The position numbers and the translations under genes were made by a program. Shown here piece by piece: positions 1-12,400 of a stretch of DNA of 64,000 bases. The stretch comes from Siphonodentalium dalli (Eukaryota; Mollusca; Scaphopoda; Gadilida; Siphonodentaliidae). The stretch lies in the NCBI GenBank assembly GCA_032622095.1, contig CP136069.1:181653122-181717121 (forward strand). The letters are read 5' to 3'. Every line of letters begins with the position of its first letter. The stretch's first letter is position 1. Under the pieces are notes generated by a model. The model was not told where the DNA came from. It did not search any database and was given only the letters and a program-made list of their open reading frames with translations.

Positions 1-1196
1 TTATCATGGCGCATTGTTAGAATTTCACACCTATCGCTCCGATCTCCTTTCAGCTTACTATCCAATTAATGTCAATTTATGTGTGATATTTAGCTCAAGT
101 CTGTATTTTGGCCCCGTTGAAATACAGATTCATACAAGAAATATTGTTCATGAATTGGAGCAATTTGATTGGCCGAGGGGTGTGAACCGGTTTATAAATT
201 GAATATATAACTATTGTTACAGGCATAGGACGACCAGTTAGCTCAACATAACATAGTATTACCGCACTTAATTCGACCTCGTCTTAACTCTGTATAATTA
301 ATATGTTGTGTTCTGGGCATGATGTACAGACAAATAGCCTTACGGGCTTAAACGACATATCAAGGGCATGCCGTTCTCATTTTTTCGGTTTACATGATAT
401 ATATATCTCACCTGGTCGCGCTAATTTTTACATCGCATTAAATCCCACTTAGATTGACCTCATATATATATGTTTATCTACCGACATAGTGCGACCATCG
501 GTCATCCTATTGCCTAAACATATTTAAAAAAAACAAGATAATTTAATGTAATGAGTTCATTCCGTATAGGGACATAAGTTGGACAATCAATTAAGAAAAT
601 GTCTCTCATCTTCGATGGCTTCGTCATTACACGGAACACACAGTCTTCTGACTAAAGGAATCGGTGGTTGGACGTGACGAGTCTGACGACCCTTTTCGGT
701 GGCAGTAGAATGATTACTTATTCTTATTTAGGCAGCTAAATGTTGAGGGGTCGGCTAGCAGAGCCGTATATAAAAGATAGGGTACTAGGAGAAAATATCT
801 TTTAAAAAGTCGACATGTTCTTAATTTATTATTATATACCAGTTATTGACAGATCATCGCGAATACTCGTTCTGAAGTCTACAGTGTGGTTTTATCGAAG
901 TAATGTTTCAGAGTAACTGTGTAGAGTATTTTCCCGAAACTCGATGTTGAGATATCGCTCCTCCCATTTCACACAAACTCATTTACCTCCCTTTTTTATC
1001 CATCAATCTTCACAAATAACCATACCGAATAATAATGCTATTACATACCGCAACTTGTTCACAAAGCATAATTATCTAACTGGTGTCGGGATATTTATTT
1101 ATTTTATTTTACACCCTGAATGGGACTGGGCTTCACATCGCCTTTTCGTGTACGACCCTTGGATATAATTGGTAGCCCTGTATTTTACCATGACAA
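1..1196. other. AT-rich DNA with no recognisable gene
   Basis: Only short open frames with no recognisable domain, plus scattered TA-rich runs. I see no splice-linked coding pattern and no repeat matching the rest of the window. Confidence 0.5.
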
Positions 1197-1518
1197 TACA
1201 AGTAGTCCATGAGCCAAGACCGATACTGGTACCATTTTGGTGGACAAATTCTATCACAATTTTTCTCAAAGCTTATAAGCTGAAGTTTATCTGAGGGCTG
1301 GGGCGCACCGTGGCAGTGTAGCTTAGTGTGCACAATTTGTGTTTCCATGGCAACGGAGGGTGTTTTTGGCGAGTACAAAAAATATGTATATAATGGTCTA
1401 CAAATAGAAAGTTTAACTCAGTAACTGTATCTTTGCATTGATATGGGGTGACACAAAAGGTCAAGGTCATTCACCAAAATATTAGCTATTTTCATATCGG
1501 GTCATACATTTTCTACCC
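1197..1518 (+). repeat. Dispersed repeat family A, copy 1
   Basis: This segment is an inverted relative of 7692-8075. The two share a long chain of matching blocks: the 'ccatgagcc' end, a 'tggtaccattt' block, a palindromic 'gttgccatgg' core and a 'tgtatgacccgatatgaaaa' end. The flanks have diverged and carry indels, but 26 bases at 1341-1366 match the other copy exactly in reverse complement. The class is unknown; I see no coding domain, poly-A tail or clear terminal inverted repeat, so it could be a SINE or MITE-like family. Confidence 0.7.
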
Positions 1519-2164
1519 ACTGATTGTATATATCAGTTTTGAATACGTTATCTTTGCTCCTAAATAATACGTAGCGTATGTGCTACTATCATAATGTTTA
1601 TATCTATCATAATGTCCTATCATAATGTCCATAACAGCCGTTGTTATGCAGCTACACAGGCAGTAAAATGTATAATTGGCACTCTTCTCGATGGCATTTT
1701 GGTTCCAGAATTGATGGTAGCTTTGTCTGAAATACATTCTGCATACGCTAATGCATCACATAGTGTATATATATATTGTTTTTTTAAAGTTGTTATTGAT
1801 CAAGATTAAATGTATATAAATATTGTAACAAGATTTGCAAAACAAGATCCCACACTAACTCTTTCATCCCCAGTCTATCAGTAACTTGCATACATCCTTT
1901 CGCTCACATGCTCTTTCACTCATCGCGACAAGTTTATAATTATACACGTTTCTGGTATGGGTCCCGCAAGCTATGTTAGACATAGGTTTAGTCAAAGAGC
2001 TAATATCGGTAGGTTCAATGCTTACAAGATATTAATTGTGTATATATAGCTCTTTGCTGAGTATAATGGGATTTTGATTGATGTTGAAATAAGTTTTTTC
2101 CCTTTCTGGTGGATCAACTCGGCGGTTTTTCGGCACTTATTCCTCTGGTCAATACTTGTGAGTT
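1519..2164. other. AT-rich spacer, no gene seen
   Basis: Short open frames on both strands show no recognisable motif. Several TATATA runs are present. It lies between repeat copy A1 and the 3' side of the minus-strand LINE. Confidence 0.45.
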
Positions 2165-3757
2165 TGAGAGGTAAGCTTGAGTTTTGGTGGGAACGATATT
2201 TTGATACATCATGGTTTGTTTGCTTCTGACGTTTTGTTACGAGTTTCAATGATTAAAAACCAGTTTTTCTCAAAAGAGGGTAATTTCATTTGGCACTGTG
2301 CCAACAATTTCTCCTGTAAATATATAGATTGTAGTTCTGATAGAAAGGATTTTAGTGATAACATATCAGGATTAAATTTAGTTTTATATATGTATTATTT
2401 TATCAGTAGCCAAAACAGATTCATCATAGAGTTACCGCCCATTGATAGGGATCCAAGAATTGCAATCTTTCTTGTGGCTAACAAGGCGATACCATTTGAT
2501 TTGCACCAAATAGTAACATCATTTATAAAGTTTTTTTACAAGCGGACAGTCCCAAAAAATATGGGATTATTCTTCAGATGTTGTGCCGCAGCGATTACAT
2601 AAATCATTTTGTTCTAGGTTGACCATTTTAAGAAATTTCTTTGTGGAAAGTATTCTTTGATTAATTCTATATTGTAACCACCACATTTTCGTGTCAGGCG
2701 TCGTGGTGAAAGCAAGCCGGTTGTAGTTTTCCCATTGAATGTCATTATCCTCAAATTCAGCCTGCCATTTTGTATGGGATTTTGGCACGATATTCATTGA
2801 ATTTAAAATTTTGTAGAATTCCTGTCCACCATGAGTATTGTTCAATGGGATACCAAAATCACTTGGAAGGAAAGGGCTTTCAATGCGAAATAAGGGTTGG
2901 TTGAGCTTTTGTGCCATAGCTATTATTTGTTTCCAGATGCTGTTCATTGTCAGAAAATCTGTACGTATATGATAACATTCGAATAAAGATTGTTCTGTGT
3001 GTAATATGCCACCTCTTTGAAACAAGTCATTTACATATATAATTCCTTTTTTTCGCCATGAAAAAAAATTAATGGTGTGTCCTTCCAGTTTTATATCGGG
3101 GTTGTTCCAAATAGTGCATGCCTGAAATCGATTTTGTTTCTTATTTTTTTCTAACATATTTGCAAAAGCCAGTAGTACGTCATGCCAGAAAGGATTTTTC
3201 ACGACATTAGCTTTGTTTTTTAGAAAAGCATGGTTGTATGTCAGAAATAGGTGGTCTTTGGTGATAGGAAGGTCGGTTAGGGGTGTCCATTTTGAAATTT
3301 TCAATAACAATCGTCTCACCCAAGTTATTTTCATTGACATGAGGAAATTGTTTACATCTACCATTTTCATTCCACCGTGAGAGTGGTCTTGACAGACGAG
3401 TTTTCTTTTTACTCGGTCCCGCTTGGAATTCCAGAGAAAATTGAATAGTATTTTTTCGAGTTTGGTCATGAAATTGTTGTTGGGGTTAGGCAATGCGATG
3501 AATAGGTGAGTTAATTTGGGGATAATGATGGATTTTATAACTGTTATACGACCAAATGGGGTAAGTAGTCGATGATTCCACGTTTCTGTTAATCGTTTAA
3601 TTTCATTCAGCTTATTTTCAAAATTAATCGACATTTTGTTTAAAGTAGTATTAAAGTTGATTCCAAGAAGATTAAATGAGTCAGCAATGTGAGATGCAGG
3701 TCCGGACATATATTTTCTTGCCGCCCCACCATGGATCCAATCCACGACGCCTGACAC
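2165..3757 (-). pseudogene. LINE C-terminal (thumb and CCHC) region
   Basis: A 396-codon open frame (2567-3757) continues the RT past its active site. It contains SFNLLGINF, TPFGRITVIKSIIIPKLTH, FNFLWNSKRDRVKR and CQDHSHGGMKMVDV, all typical of the L1/Tx1 RT C-terminal half. It ends in CNRCGTTSEE, then an in-frame stop, then SHIFWDCPLVK in the same frame. Together these give the Cys-x2-Cys, His, Cys knuckle of the family, broken by one nonsense change near 2567. Weaker family-like sequence runs on to about 2165. This is the longest surviving frame of the element, suggesting moderate age. Confidence 0.85.
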
Positions 3758-4700
3758 TTACTCGCATTGAGATTGAGTCCCGATATTTTAGCAAAGGCAT
3801 TTAGGGTGGAATAGGCCTCACTCAGACTACTTTCGGAACCGTCTAGAATAAGAGTCGTGTCGTCTGCGTACTGCGTTAACTTAAATTCAAAACCATCGAG
3901 GGTAATTCCTTTGATTTTGTTATTATTTCTAATCATGAGAGCTAGGATTTCTGCCTAAATCAAAAAAATGTACGGAGATATAGGATCGCCCTGTCGACAG
4001 CCTCGACCTAGTGTGAAACGTTGTGGTATGTGCCCATTTATGAGTAAGGAAGAGTTAATATTCGTATAAAATATTGAAATCCATTTTGTTATCGTTTCTC
4101 CAAAGTTTAAAAATTCAAGACATTTGTGCATGAATTTCCACGATACATAGTCAAATGCTTTCTCAAAATCTAAAAGTAGTAAGAGGCCAGGAATTTTCTT
4201 CAAGTTAGTTTGGAATATAATATCATAAATCAGTCGTGTATTGTCTCCTGTGTATCGGCCCTTCAAGAAACCCGTTTGGTCCTCGTTAATGATATGGGGG
4301 AGAACTTGTTTCATCCGCTGAGCTATACATGCAGATGCCAGCTTATATGAGCTGTTCAATAAGGTAATCGGTCTCCAATTTTTTACAAGATGTCTGTCTT
4401 TGTCTTTTTTGGGGAGAAGAGTTATAATTCCATGTTTTTGTGTAATGGAGAGCTCTCCTGATTTATAGGACTCATTGAGAAATTCACATCAAATAGGCCC
4501 AAGCTTTCGCCAGCAAATTTACAAAATTCATACGGAAATCCATCCAATCCACATGTCTTACCATTCTTTGTTTGTTTTAATACTGCAGATAGTTCATGTA
4601 TGGTGATTGGCCCTTCTATACTATCTGAAATATCTTTATTTAATTTCAAAACGTTATTGTGGAAAGTGGCAAAATGTGTCTAGGACTGAGTAGTGCATTT
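3640..4700 (-). pseudogene. LINE reverse transcriptase core, broken
   Basis: Successive RT blocks can be read across three frames on the minus strand: GKTCGLDGFPYEF near 4540, LVKNWRPITLLNSSYK near 4350-4390, QTGFLKGRYTGDNTR near 4240-4280, LLLDFEKAFDYVSW near 4140-4180, GRGCRQGDPISPYIF near 3960-4010 and QYADDTTLIL near 3850-3880. The catalytic aspartates of the FEKAFD and YADD blocks are still present. Frames break near 3955 and 4420-4430. The motif set and spacing match L1/Tx1 RT rather than RTE, CR1 or R2 types. Confidence 0.9.
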
Positions 4701-5265
4701 TGAAGTGTATAAAGTTTGATAAAAGTTACGAGCTTCTTTAATTAAGTCATTTTGGCAGGTTAGTAATTTCCCATTTGAGTCTATCAGATTGGTCCGGGTT
4801 TTGGATATATAATTACGCTTTTCCAAATTTAAGAACTATTTTGTTGGGTTTTCCGCCATCCTCGATCCATGTTGCTATATATCTTATCATTGCACCCATT
4901 GTAGCTTCCTTTCTCATATCCATTAACTCGTTATCGACTTTTTGTATCTCTTCAGAAGTTTCACCTTCTGTTCAATGTCCGAACCCATTCCTATCAACAA
5001 ATTCGGTAAGATCATATTTAGCTTTCTGTAGAGATTCTTCTTTTGATTTACGCTCTCGTTTTCTGTTTGAAGAGTAAGCAATGGTAGCCCCTCTTATATC
5101 CAATAAAAGTGAATCTAGAAAAAAGTCATTTGCTGATATCACATTTACATGTATGATGAGGCGGAACTATCTAATTCGTCTGTAGTGTAGTTGTATCGAA
5201 TCTTATTGGTTTCAATGAGCTCATTCATCATATCGATATATGTTTTGTCTCGTAGAAGTGAAAGA

Positions 5266-6080
5266 TTAAATTTCCAAAAACTGTGACATCTTCTGGTGAG
5301 TATTTAATGTTAGTGATAATGTTATAATCGAGTGATCGGATCTATATCCCGGCAGTATGTTTGGTGTCTCTCCAATTAGGCTTAAAATATCATCTGATAC
5401 GAGGAAATAGTCCAGCCTCGCCATTTTTATAGGTGACTTTCTTCTCCAAGTGAAACGCTTAAGTACTTTATTATTGGATCTCCATACATCAATTAGTTCG
5501 AGCCTATCGACAAGACTATTCACCGCCTCTTGTGCGCGTGGACTGTTTGTATGTTTATAGTTGAAAGTATCGGACGTTTGATTTTGAACCAAATTCCAAT
5601 CACCACATATTAAGATTTGAGTATTGCCTATTTTGGTAATTGCTTTTTGCAGGTTATGGTAAAAAATTCTGGGTTATCGTTATTTGGCCCATACATATTA
5701 GCCAAACTAATTCTCACATTTTCAATGGTGATATCCAAAATGATATAATTTCCGCCAGTATCTTTCAGAGATTCGTTTATTTGGAAATCTAAATTTGTAT
5801 TGAACAGAATTGCTACTCCACGAGAATTTGATTTTTAAGATGCTATTTCTGTTTTGGAGCCCCATTCGCCTGAAATAATTTTTCCCATATCTTTTGTAAA
5901 ATGTGTATCTTGTAGGCATACTATAGACGGTTTCAAATCTTTCAAGTGTCGAAAAACATCGCGACGCTTAGTAGTTTCGTTCAGCCCTCGACAGTTTGAA
6001 GAAATAATTTTACAGACATGAGCAGACGTTAGTGCGCAGACGTCCGGCCGATCGACCACCAAGGGCGGAAAAGACTTCAA
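5266..6080 (-). pseudogene. LINE endonuclease (APE-like) domain, broken
   Basis: The N-terminal part, near 5890-6020, reads SNCRGLNETTKRRDVF followed by PSIVCLQDTHF. These are the usual first motifs of an L1/Tx1 endonuclease; QDTH replaces the common QETH. The C-terminal part in the 5266-5592 frame carries RLDYFLVS and YRSDHSIITLSL, the latter holding the conserved SDH motif with the catalytic histidine. The stretch between 5592 and 5835 is frame-shifted, so the domain cannot be translated as one piece. In a live element this nuclease nicks the target DNA to prime reverse transcription. Confidence 0.85.
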
Positions 6081-7149
6081 CTGAAATTCTTAATGTGGAA
6101 GTTATACAGGAGTATACCGAAACGTGTAAAAAATAACCAATGTCACTTGCACTCACACTCTCCTTACATATCATGCTGAAAGAAAAACACATACATATAA
6201 TAATAATAAAGATGATCGATACAAATATCATTTCTGTATTCCGGTGTTCGGTTATCATCGTGCCTCGATGTGCCGAGGCCACCCTGGTGTGGCATGCCAG
6301 CATATAAGCAGTCGGTTAATCATTTAAGTAGTACATCGTTTAAGTATGTTCCCTATTCTGTATTTGTGTATTTGTACACAAATATATTTGTGCACATTAA
6401 ATGAGTAACGACGGGAAGATGGATAGACAAACGAACAAGTGAACAGACATATGTCGACACATAGTGTATATTATATAGAGACGGATAGTTTCCGCCGATG
6501 GAAGGTGTCATTTGCGATCCTTCTTAAGAGACCAACCCATATTTTTAAATTCCAAAACCATCAATGATCATAACGCAAGTTGTGGCTGATGAATAAAATT
6601 GACTATTCTGTCTTATATACATTGAATACTAACACGCACCTTGATTAATTGTTACTATTTTAACCACTAACATAATAGAATTATTGGACTTTTATATCAC
6701 AGATTTGACATCAAAATCAGCAAAAATTAACTTTTCAGGTTTTGACCTTTTTTTTCAAATAAAATAGAACTATCTTTGCTATCAAAGGTTTTTATTGTTT
6801 TATTTTGTCTTAAATATGTCACACTAATGTGTTTTGTAGATAAAATAACTCAAGATGGCTTAGAAACTGGAAACCAAAAAAAGAGTTGATTTTCCACATA
6901 TCCGAACATTATTCTCTGCTCCGATAATGCAGCAAATTGTGATAATGTTGGTTATTAACCATGTTACTTAATCAACTTACAAATAAAATTAATGTTCTAT
7001 TCTGGTTGTCCCAGTACCTTATGATCTATGACAAATTAATTTTAAAGGATGCAGTGTGGAATTTTGCCAAAATCGTTTCGGGCCATGTTTTGAACGGAAA
7101 TGCACAGAAACGGAACTGAGCGGGACAATATTACTTGGCTACTGTGTAT
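6081..7149. other. AT-rich spacer, no gene seen
   Basis: There are only short frames without recognised motifs. The region follows the LINE 5' side. No array, hairpin or element end was recognised. Confidence 0.45.
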
Positions 7150-7690
7150 ATCGAAATGGCAGCCATGGTAATGGGTGGGTTACACAGTGAAATACACAGA
7201 AATATAAGGTGTGGTCATGTGCGAGGTGAATATGTATACACGGAGTGGCTATATGGTCATTGAAGTGGTGTATGTGTAAAACAAGAGTAGCTGCAGAGTT
7301 ATCTGTATTGTTTGTGTATATATGGAGTGTCTGTTTGGTCATGCCTGGGATGCACATGTGTACCTTGGGTGGCTGTATTGTCATGGCTGTGGGTATATGT
7401 ATACATATGTCGGCTGTACGATCATGGGTGGGCTGTATGGATAAATAGGGAGCAGTTGTATGCTTATGGGCAATGTGTATAGGTGTACATGGAATGACTC
7501 TATGGTCATTATAGTTGAAGCGTATATGCATACCTGTATAGCTGGTTGGCAATTGGCTGGCGTGTGAGTATATATGAAGTGCCATTGTAGTATGGATAGT
7601 ATATGGCATGTCTGTGATTTTTCTGTTGCTGATATATTGTCATTGGTGTGTGTATATGTATACAGGGAGTAGATGTATGGCTCTACTCAG
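7150..7690. repeat. Degenerate GT-rich minisatellite
   Basis: Variants of a unit resembling 'gtgtatatgtatacatggag' followed by 'tggctgtatggtcatg' recur roughly every 50-60 bases with heavy divergence. A 156-codon minus-strand open frame (7139-7609) rich in His, Thr, Ile and Pro is a by-product of the repeat, not a credible gene. Confidence 0.65.
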
Positions 7691-7691
7691 T

Positions 7692-8075
7692 GGGTATAAA
7701 ATGTATGACCCGATATGAAAAAAGCCAATATTTTGGTCAAGGACCTTGACCTTTGTATATTACATTGACCTCTAGAGGTGAAATCTTCAGTGTCAAATGA
7801 AAGCCCACCAAGAGTAACATCCCATATCAATTCCAACATAGAGTTAGCGCATTAAACGTTCTTGGTATAGACCATTATAGACATATTTTTTATACCGGAC
7901 AAAACACCCTCCGTTGCCATGGAAACGCACATTTCCACACCAAGCTACACTGCCCCAATGTGCCCCAGCACTGACATAAACTTCAGATTAGGGGCTTTGT
8001 GAAAACTTTTGATAGAATTTGTCCACCAAATTGGTACCATTTTTAATTTTTGGGGAGCCTGGCTCATGGACTGAA
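7692..8075 (-). repeat. Dispersed repeat family A, copy 2 (inverted)
   Basis: Reverse-complement relative of 1197-1518, with the same block order and an insertion near 7750-7880. The 26-base core at 7901-7926 is identical to copy 1 and contains the palindrome-like 14-mer GTTGCCATGGAAAC. No domain or terminal repeat allows classification. Confidence 0.7.
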
Positions 8076-9080
8076 GCAAAAATAATGTCGCTTCAAGATA
8101 GCTATTATCATATTATCCACATATTTATATGTATACTCTCTTACTTCACATTCATTGTCATTATATATATCATGCAAAGACTCTGCAACTGAGCCAATGT
8201 CGCGCAGATGGAATTATGATCAAATGCAAAAAGTCTACCTTTAAATTATCTAACACCATAAAGTACCATCGATATGATCCAGGTTAACTATTGCCGCTCA
8301 GTTGTAGGTATATTATATAACCGCGCACGATATGCGAAACGCAAAGATCGATGCGATCCAAAAATGTCCAAACTTCTATGTTACTACGTAAACTTGGATA
8401 TGAATGAAATAAACCAAATCAAGCTCCTTCGTGTACAACTCATACTTTCGATCGTGAACTCCGAAGAAATGTTCATGAATCGCGTCCTATGTAATAAACT
8501 AGGGACCCATGAGACGTATTGAATGGAATTCCATTTAATCCAGCAAATACCAAAGTGTCCTCCATTTCAACATATTCCTCCAGACAAACTAGACAAATTT
8601 TACTGAATTCTCAGAAATACTCCTAAATGATGTACTGAACAACGATAACTGTCTACAAAAGGAAAGTGGGACATTCGAACCATTCTTTTGTAACTGAGTT
8701 CGGTATCACGTCCCGGTTTACGTGAACATTGAAATTCGTGAAACAACTAGACCAAAAATACATAACAAACGCACTGTATACATGTATGAACAAGCAGGTC
8801 TGACGCACAAATTAACTGAGCTTATGCATAAACATATTCCGCACAAATAGATCAGCTGCATGCAAGACGAGCCTGTTTTGATGAACCCACAGATTAAATA
8901 TTTAATTAAACAATCAACGGAAATCGGCAAAAAGAAGAATTACCCCAGATTTATGGAGCAAATTTAGATAAATTCGAAATAAAGTAATTTCCGAAGTTAA
9001 ATTGTCTAAAAAATGTCATTTATTAAAGTGAGAAGTCCTCAATGGTCACACGACAACATCTGGCAAATGGTGGGAAACAT
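8076..9080. other. Spacer, no gene recognised
   Basis: An 82-codon frame at 8274-8522 and a 70-codon minus frame at 8718-8930 show no recognisable domain. Base composition is ordinary for the window. Confidence 0.4.
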
Positions 9081-9233
9081 TTAACCCTTTACCCAACAAA
9101 CCGGCCAAAAACGGCCAAATAAAGCTGCAACAGCCTAAATTATCTTGGGTCTGTCTCAATAGAACCATACAAATATGGATATCATTGGAACCGGCTCATT
9201 GACCACATTGTGATGGTTATAGTTATGCCCTGT

Positions 9234-9302
9234 GCCAATGCATTCTCTTATATATGCGAGTCGACCATAGGTCGCCTCGCATATATAAGAGAATGCATTG
9301 GC
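9234..9302. repeat. Internal palindrome 1 of the piggyBac-type MITE
   Basis: Arms of 27 bases (GCCAATGCATTCTC... and its complement) surround a 15-base centre that itself contains GACC and GGTC. The arms are perfect. Confidence 0.9.
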
Positions 9303-9381
9303 CTAAACAAAATCTTTTTTTAACACTTTTTACCATTTTTTCTTACATTCTTTAACAATTTTATAATTTTTAATGTGTTAA

Positions 9382-9450
9382 GCCAATGCATTCTCTTATA
9401 TATGCGAGGCGACCTATGGTCGACTCGCATATATAAGAGAATGCATTGGC
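9382..9450. repeat. Internal palindrome 2 of the piggyBac-type MITE
   Basis: Reverse complement of palindrome 1, with the same perfect 27-base arms. It lies directly before 'acagggcc' and the right terminal repeat. Confidence 0.9.
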
Positions 9451-12400
9451 ACAGGGCCCTTCTGTTGGGTAAAGGGTTAATCATATTTCCATAAATAGGG
9501 CCGAAACTGTGCCTCCTTTAGTTTGGCTGGTTTAAAGGCCCACTTAATTTTCGAATGACCAGATTACATTATACACAACATACCACATATTATATACCAT
9601 TAGAATGACCAGATTACATTATACACAACATACCACATATTATATACCATTAGAATGACCAGATTACATTATACACAACATACCACATATTATATACCAT
9701 TAGAATGACCAGATTACATTATACACAACATACCACATATTATATACCATTAGAATGACCAGATTACATTATACACATCATACCACATATTATATACCAT
9801 CAGAATGACCAGATTACATTATACACAACATACCACATATTATATACCATTAGAATGACCAGATTACATTATACACAACATACCACATATTATATACCAT
9901 TAGAATGACCAGATTACATTATACACAACATACCACATATTATATACCATTAGAATGACCAGATTACATTATACACAACATACCACATATTATATACCAT
10001 TAGAATGACCAGATTACATTATACACAACATACCACATATTATATACCATTAGAATGACCAGATTACATTATACACAACATACCACATATTATATACCAT
10101 TAGAATGACCAGATTACATTATACACATCATACCACATATTATATACCATCAGAATGACCAGATTACATTATACACAACATACCACATATTATATACCAT
10201 TAGAATGACCAGATTACATTATACACAACATACCACATATTATATACCATTAGAATGACCAGATTACATTATACACAACATACCACATATTATATACCAT
10301 TAGAATGACCAGATTACATTATACACAACATACCACATATTATATACCATTAGAATGACCAGATTACATTATACACATCATACCACATATTATATACCAT
10401 CAGAATGACCAGATTACATTATACACAACATACCACATATTATATACCATTAGAATGACCAGATTACATTATACACAACATACCACATATTATATACCAT
10501 TAGAATGACCAGATTACATTATACACAACATACCACATATTATATACCATTAGAATGACCAGATTACATTATACACAACATACCACATATTATATACCAT
10601 TAGAATGACCAGATTACATTATACACAACATACCACATATTATATACCATTAGAATGACCAGATTACATTATACACAACATACCACATATTATATACCAT
10701 TAGAATGACCAGATTACATTATACACATCATACCACATATTATATACCATCAGAATGACCAGATTACATTATACACAACATACCACATATTATATACCAT
10801 TAGAATGACCAGATTACATTATACACAACATACCACATATTATATACCATTAGAATGACCAGATTACATTATACACAACATACCACATATTATATACCAT
10901 TAGAATGACCAGATTACATTATACACAACATACCACATATTATATACCATTAGAATGACCAGATTACATTATACACAACATACCACATATTATATACCAT
11001 TAGAATGACCAGATTACATTATACACAACATACCACATATTATATACCATTAGAATGACCAGATTACATTATACACAACATACCACATATTATATACCAT
11101 TAGAATGACCAGATTACATTATACACAACATACCACATATTATATACCATTAGAATGACCAGATTACATTATACACAACATACCACATATTATATACCAT
11201 TAGAATGACCAGATTACATTATACACAACATACCACATATTATATACCATTAGAATGACCAGATTACATTATACACAACATACCACATATTATATACCAT
11301 TAGAATGACCAGATTACATTATACACAACATACCACATATTATATACCATCAGAATGACCAGATTACATTATACACAACATACCACATATTATATACAAT
11401 CAGAATGACCAGATTACATTATACACAACATACCACATATTATATACCATTAGAATGACCAGATTACATTATACACAACATACCACATATTATATACCAT
11501 TAGAATGACCAGATTACATTATACACATCATACCACATATTATATACCATCAGAATGACCAGATTGCATTATACACAACATACCACATATTATATACCAT
11601 TATAATGACCAGATTACATTATACACAACATACCACATATTATATACCATTAGAATGACCAGATTACATTATACACAACATACCACATATTATATACCAT
11701 CAGAATGACCAGATTACATTATACACAACATACCACATATTATATACCATCAGAATGACCAGATTACATTATACACAACATACCACATATTATATACCAT
11801 CAGAATGACCAGATTACATTATACACAACATACCACATATTATATACCATCAGAATGACCAGATTACATTATACACAACATACCACATATTATATACCAT
11901 TAGAATGACCAGATAACATTATACACAACATACCACATATTATATACCATTATAATGACCAGATCACATTATACACAACATACCACATATTATATACCAT
12001 TATAATGACCAGATTACATTATACACAACATACCACATATTATATACCATTAGAATGACCAGATAACATTATACACAACATACCACATATTATATACCAT
12101 CAGAATGACCAGATTACATTATACACAACATACCACATATTATATACCATTAGAATGACCAGATTACATTATACACAACATACCACATGTTATATACCAT
12201 CAGAATGACCAGATTACATTATACACAACATACCACATATTATATACCATCAGAATGACCAGATTACATTATACACAACATACCACATATTATATACCAT
12301 CAGAATGACCAGATTACATTATACACAACATACCACATATTATATACCATTATAATGACCAGATTACATTATACACAACATACCACATATTATATACCAT

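Larger units (their letters stand above)
2165..6080 (-). mobile_element. Degenerate L1/Tx1-type non-LTR retrotransposon
   Basis: Reading the minus strand from 6080 down gives, in order, an apurinic-type endonuclease, a reverse transcriptase and a C-terminal CCHC-like knuckle. This is the domain order of ORF2 in L1 and Tx1 clade LINEs. The frame is broken many times (stops at several ORF ends, the RT split over at least four frames), so the copy is dead. No ORF1 is recognisable upstream of 6080 and no poly-A tail is obvious below 2165, so the ends are approximate. It is flanked by the inverted family A repeats at 1.2 and 7.7 kb, probably by coincidence of insertion. Confidence 0.88.
9081..9480. 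mobile_element. Non-autonomous piggyBac-type element (MITE)
   Basis: The 400-bp unit starts with TTAACCCTTTACCCAACA at 9081-9098 and ends with its exact reverse complement at 9463-9480. A TTAA target duplication with inverted repeats beginning CCC is the hallmark of piggyBac insertions. No transposase is encoded. The interior holds two 69-bp palindromes (9234-9302 and 9382-9450) that are reverse complements of each other, so the element can fold as one long stem or as two separate hairpins. Confidence 0.85.

Noticed and set aside
2177-2602. 141-codon plus-strand open frame
   Set aside because: It is antisense to the C-terminal region of the L1/Tx1-type LINE, which continues in the minus strand past the stop near 2567.
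7139-7609. 156-codon minus-strand open frame rich in His and Thr
   Set aside because: It lies wholly within a degenerate GT-rich minisatellite and shows no domain; the composition follows the repeat.
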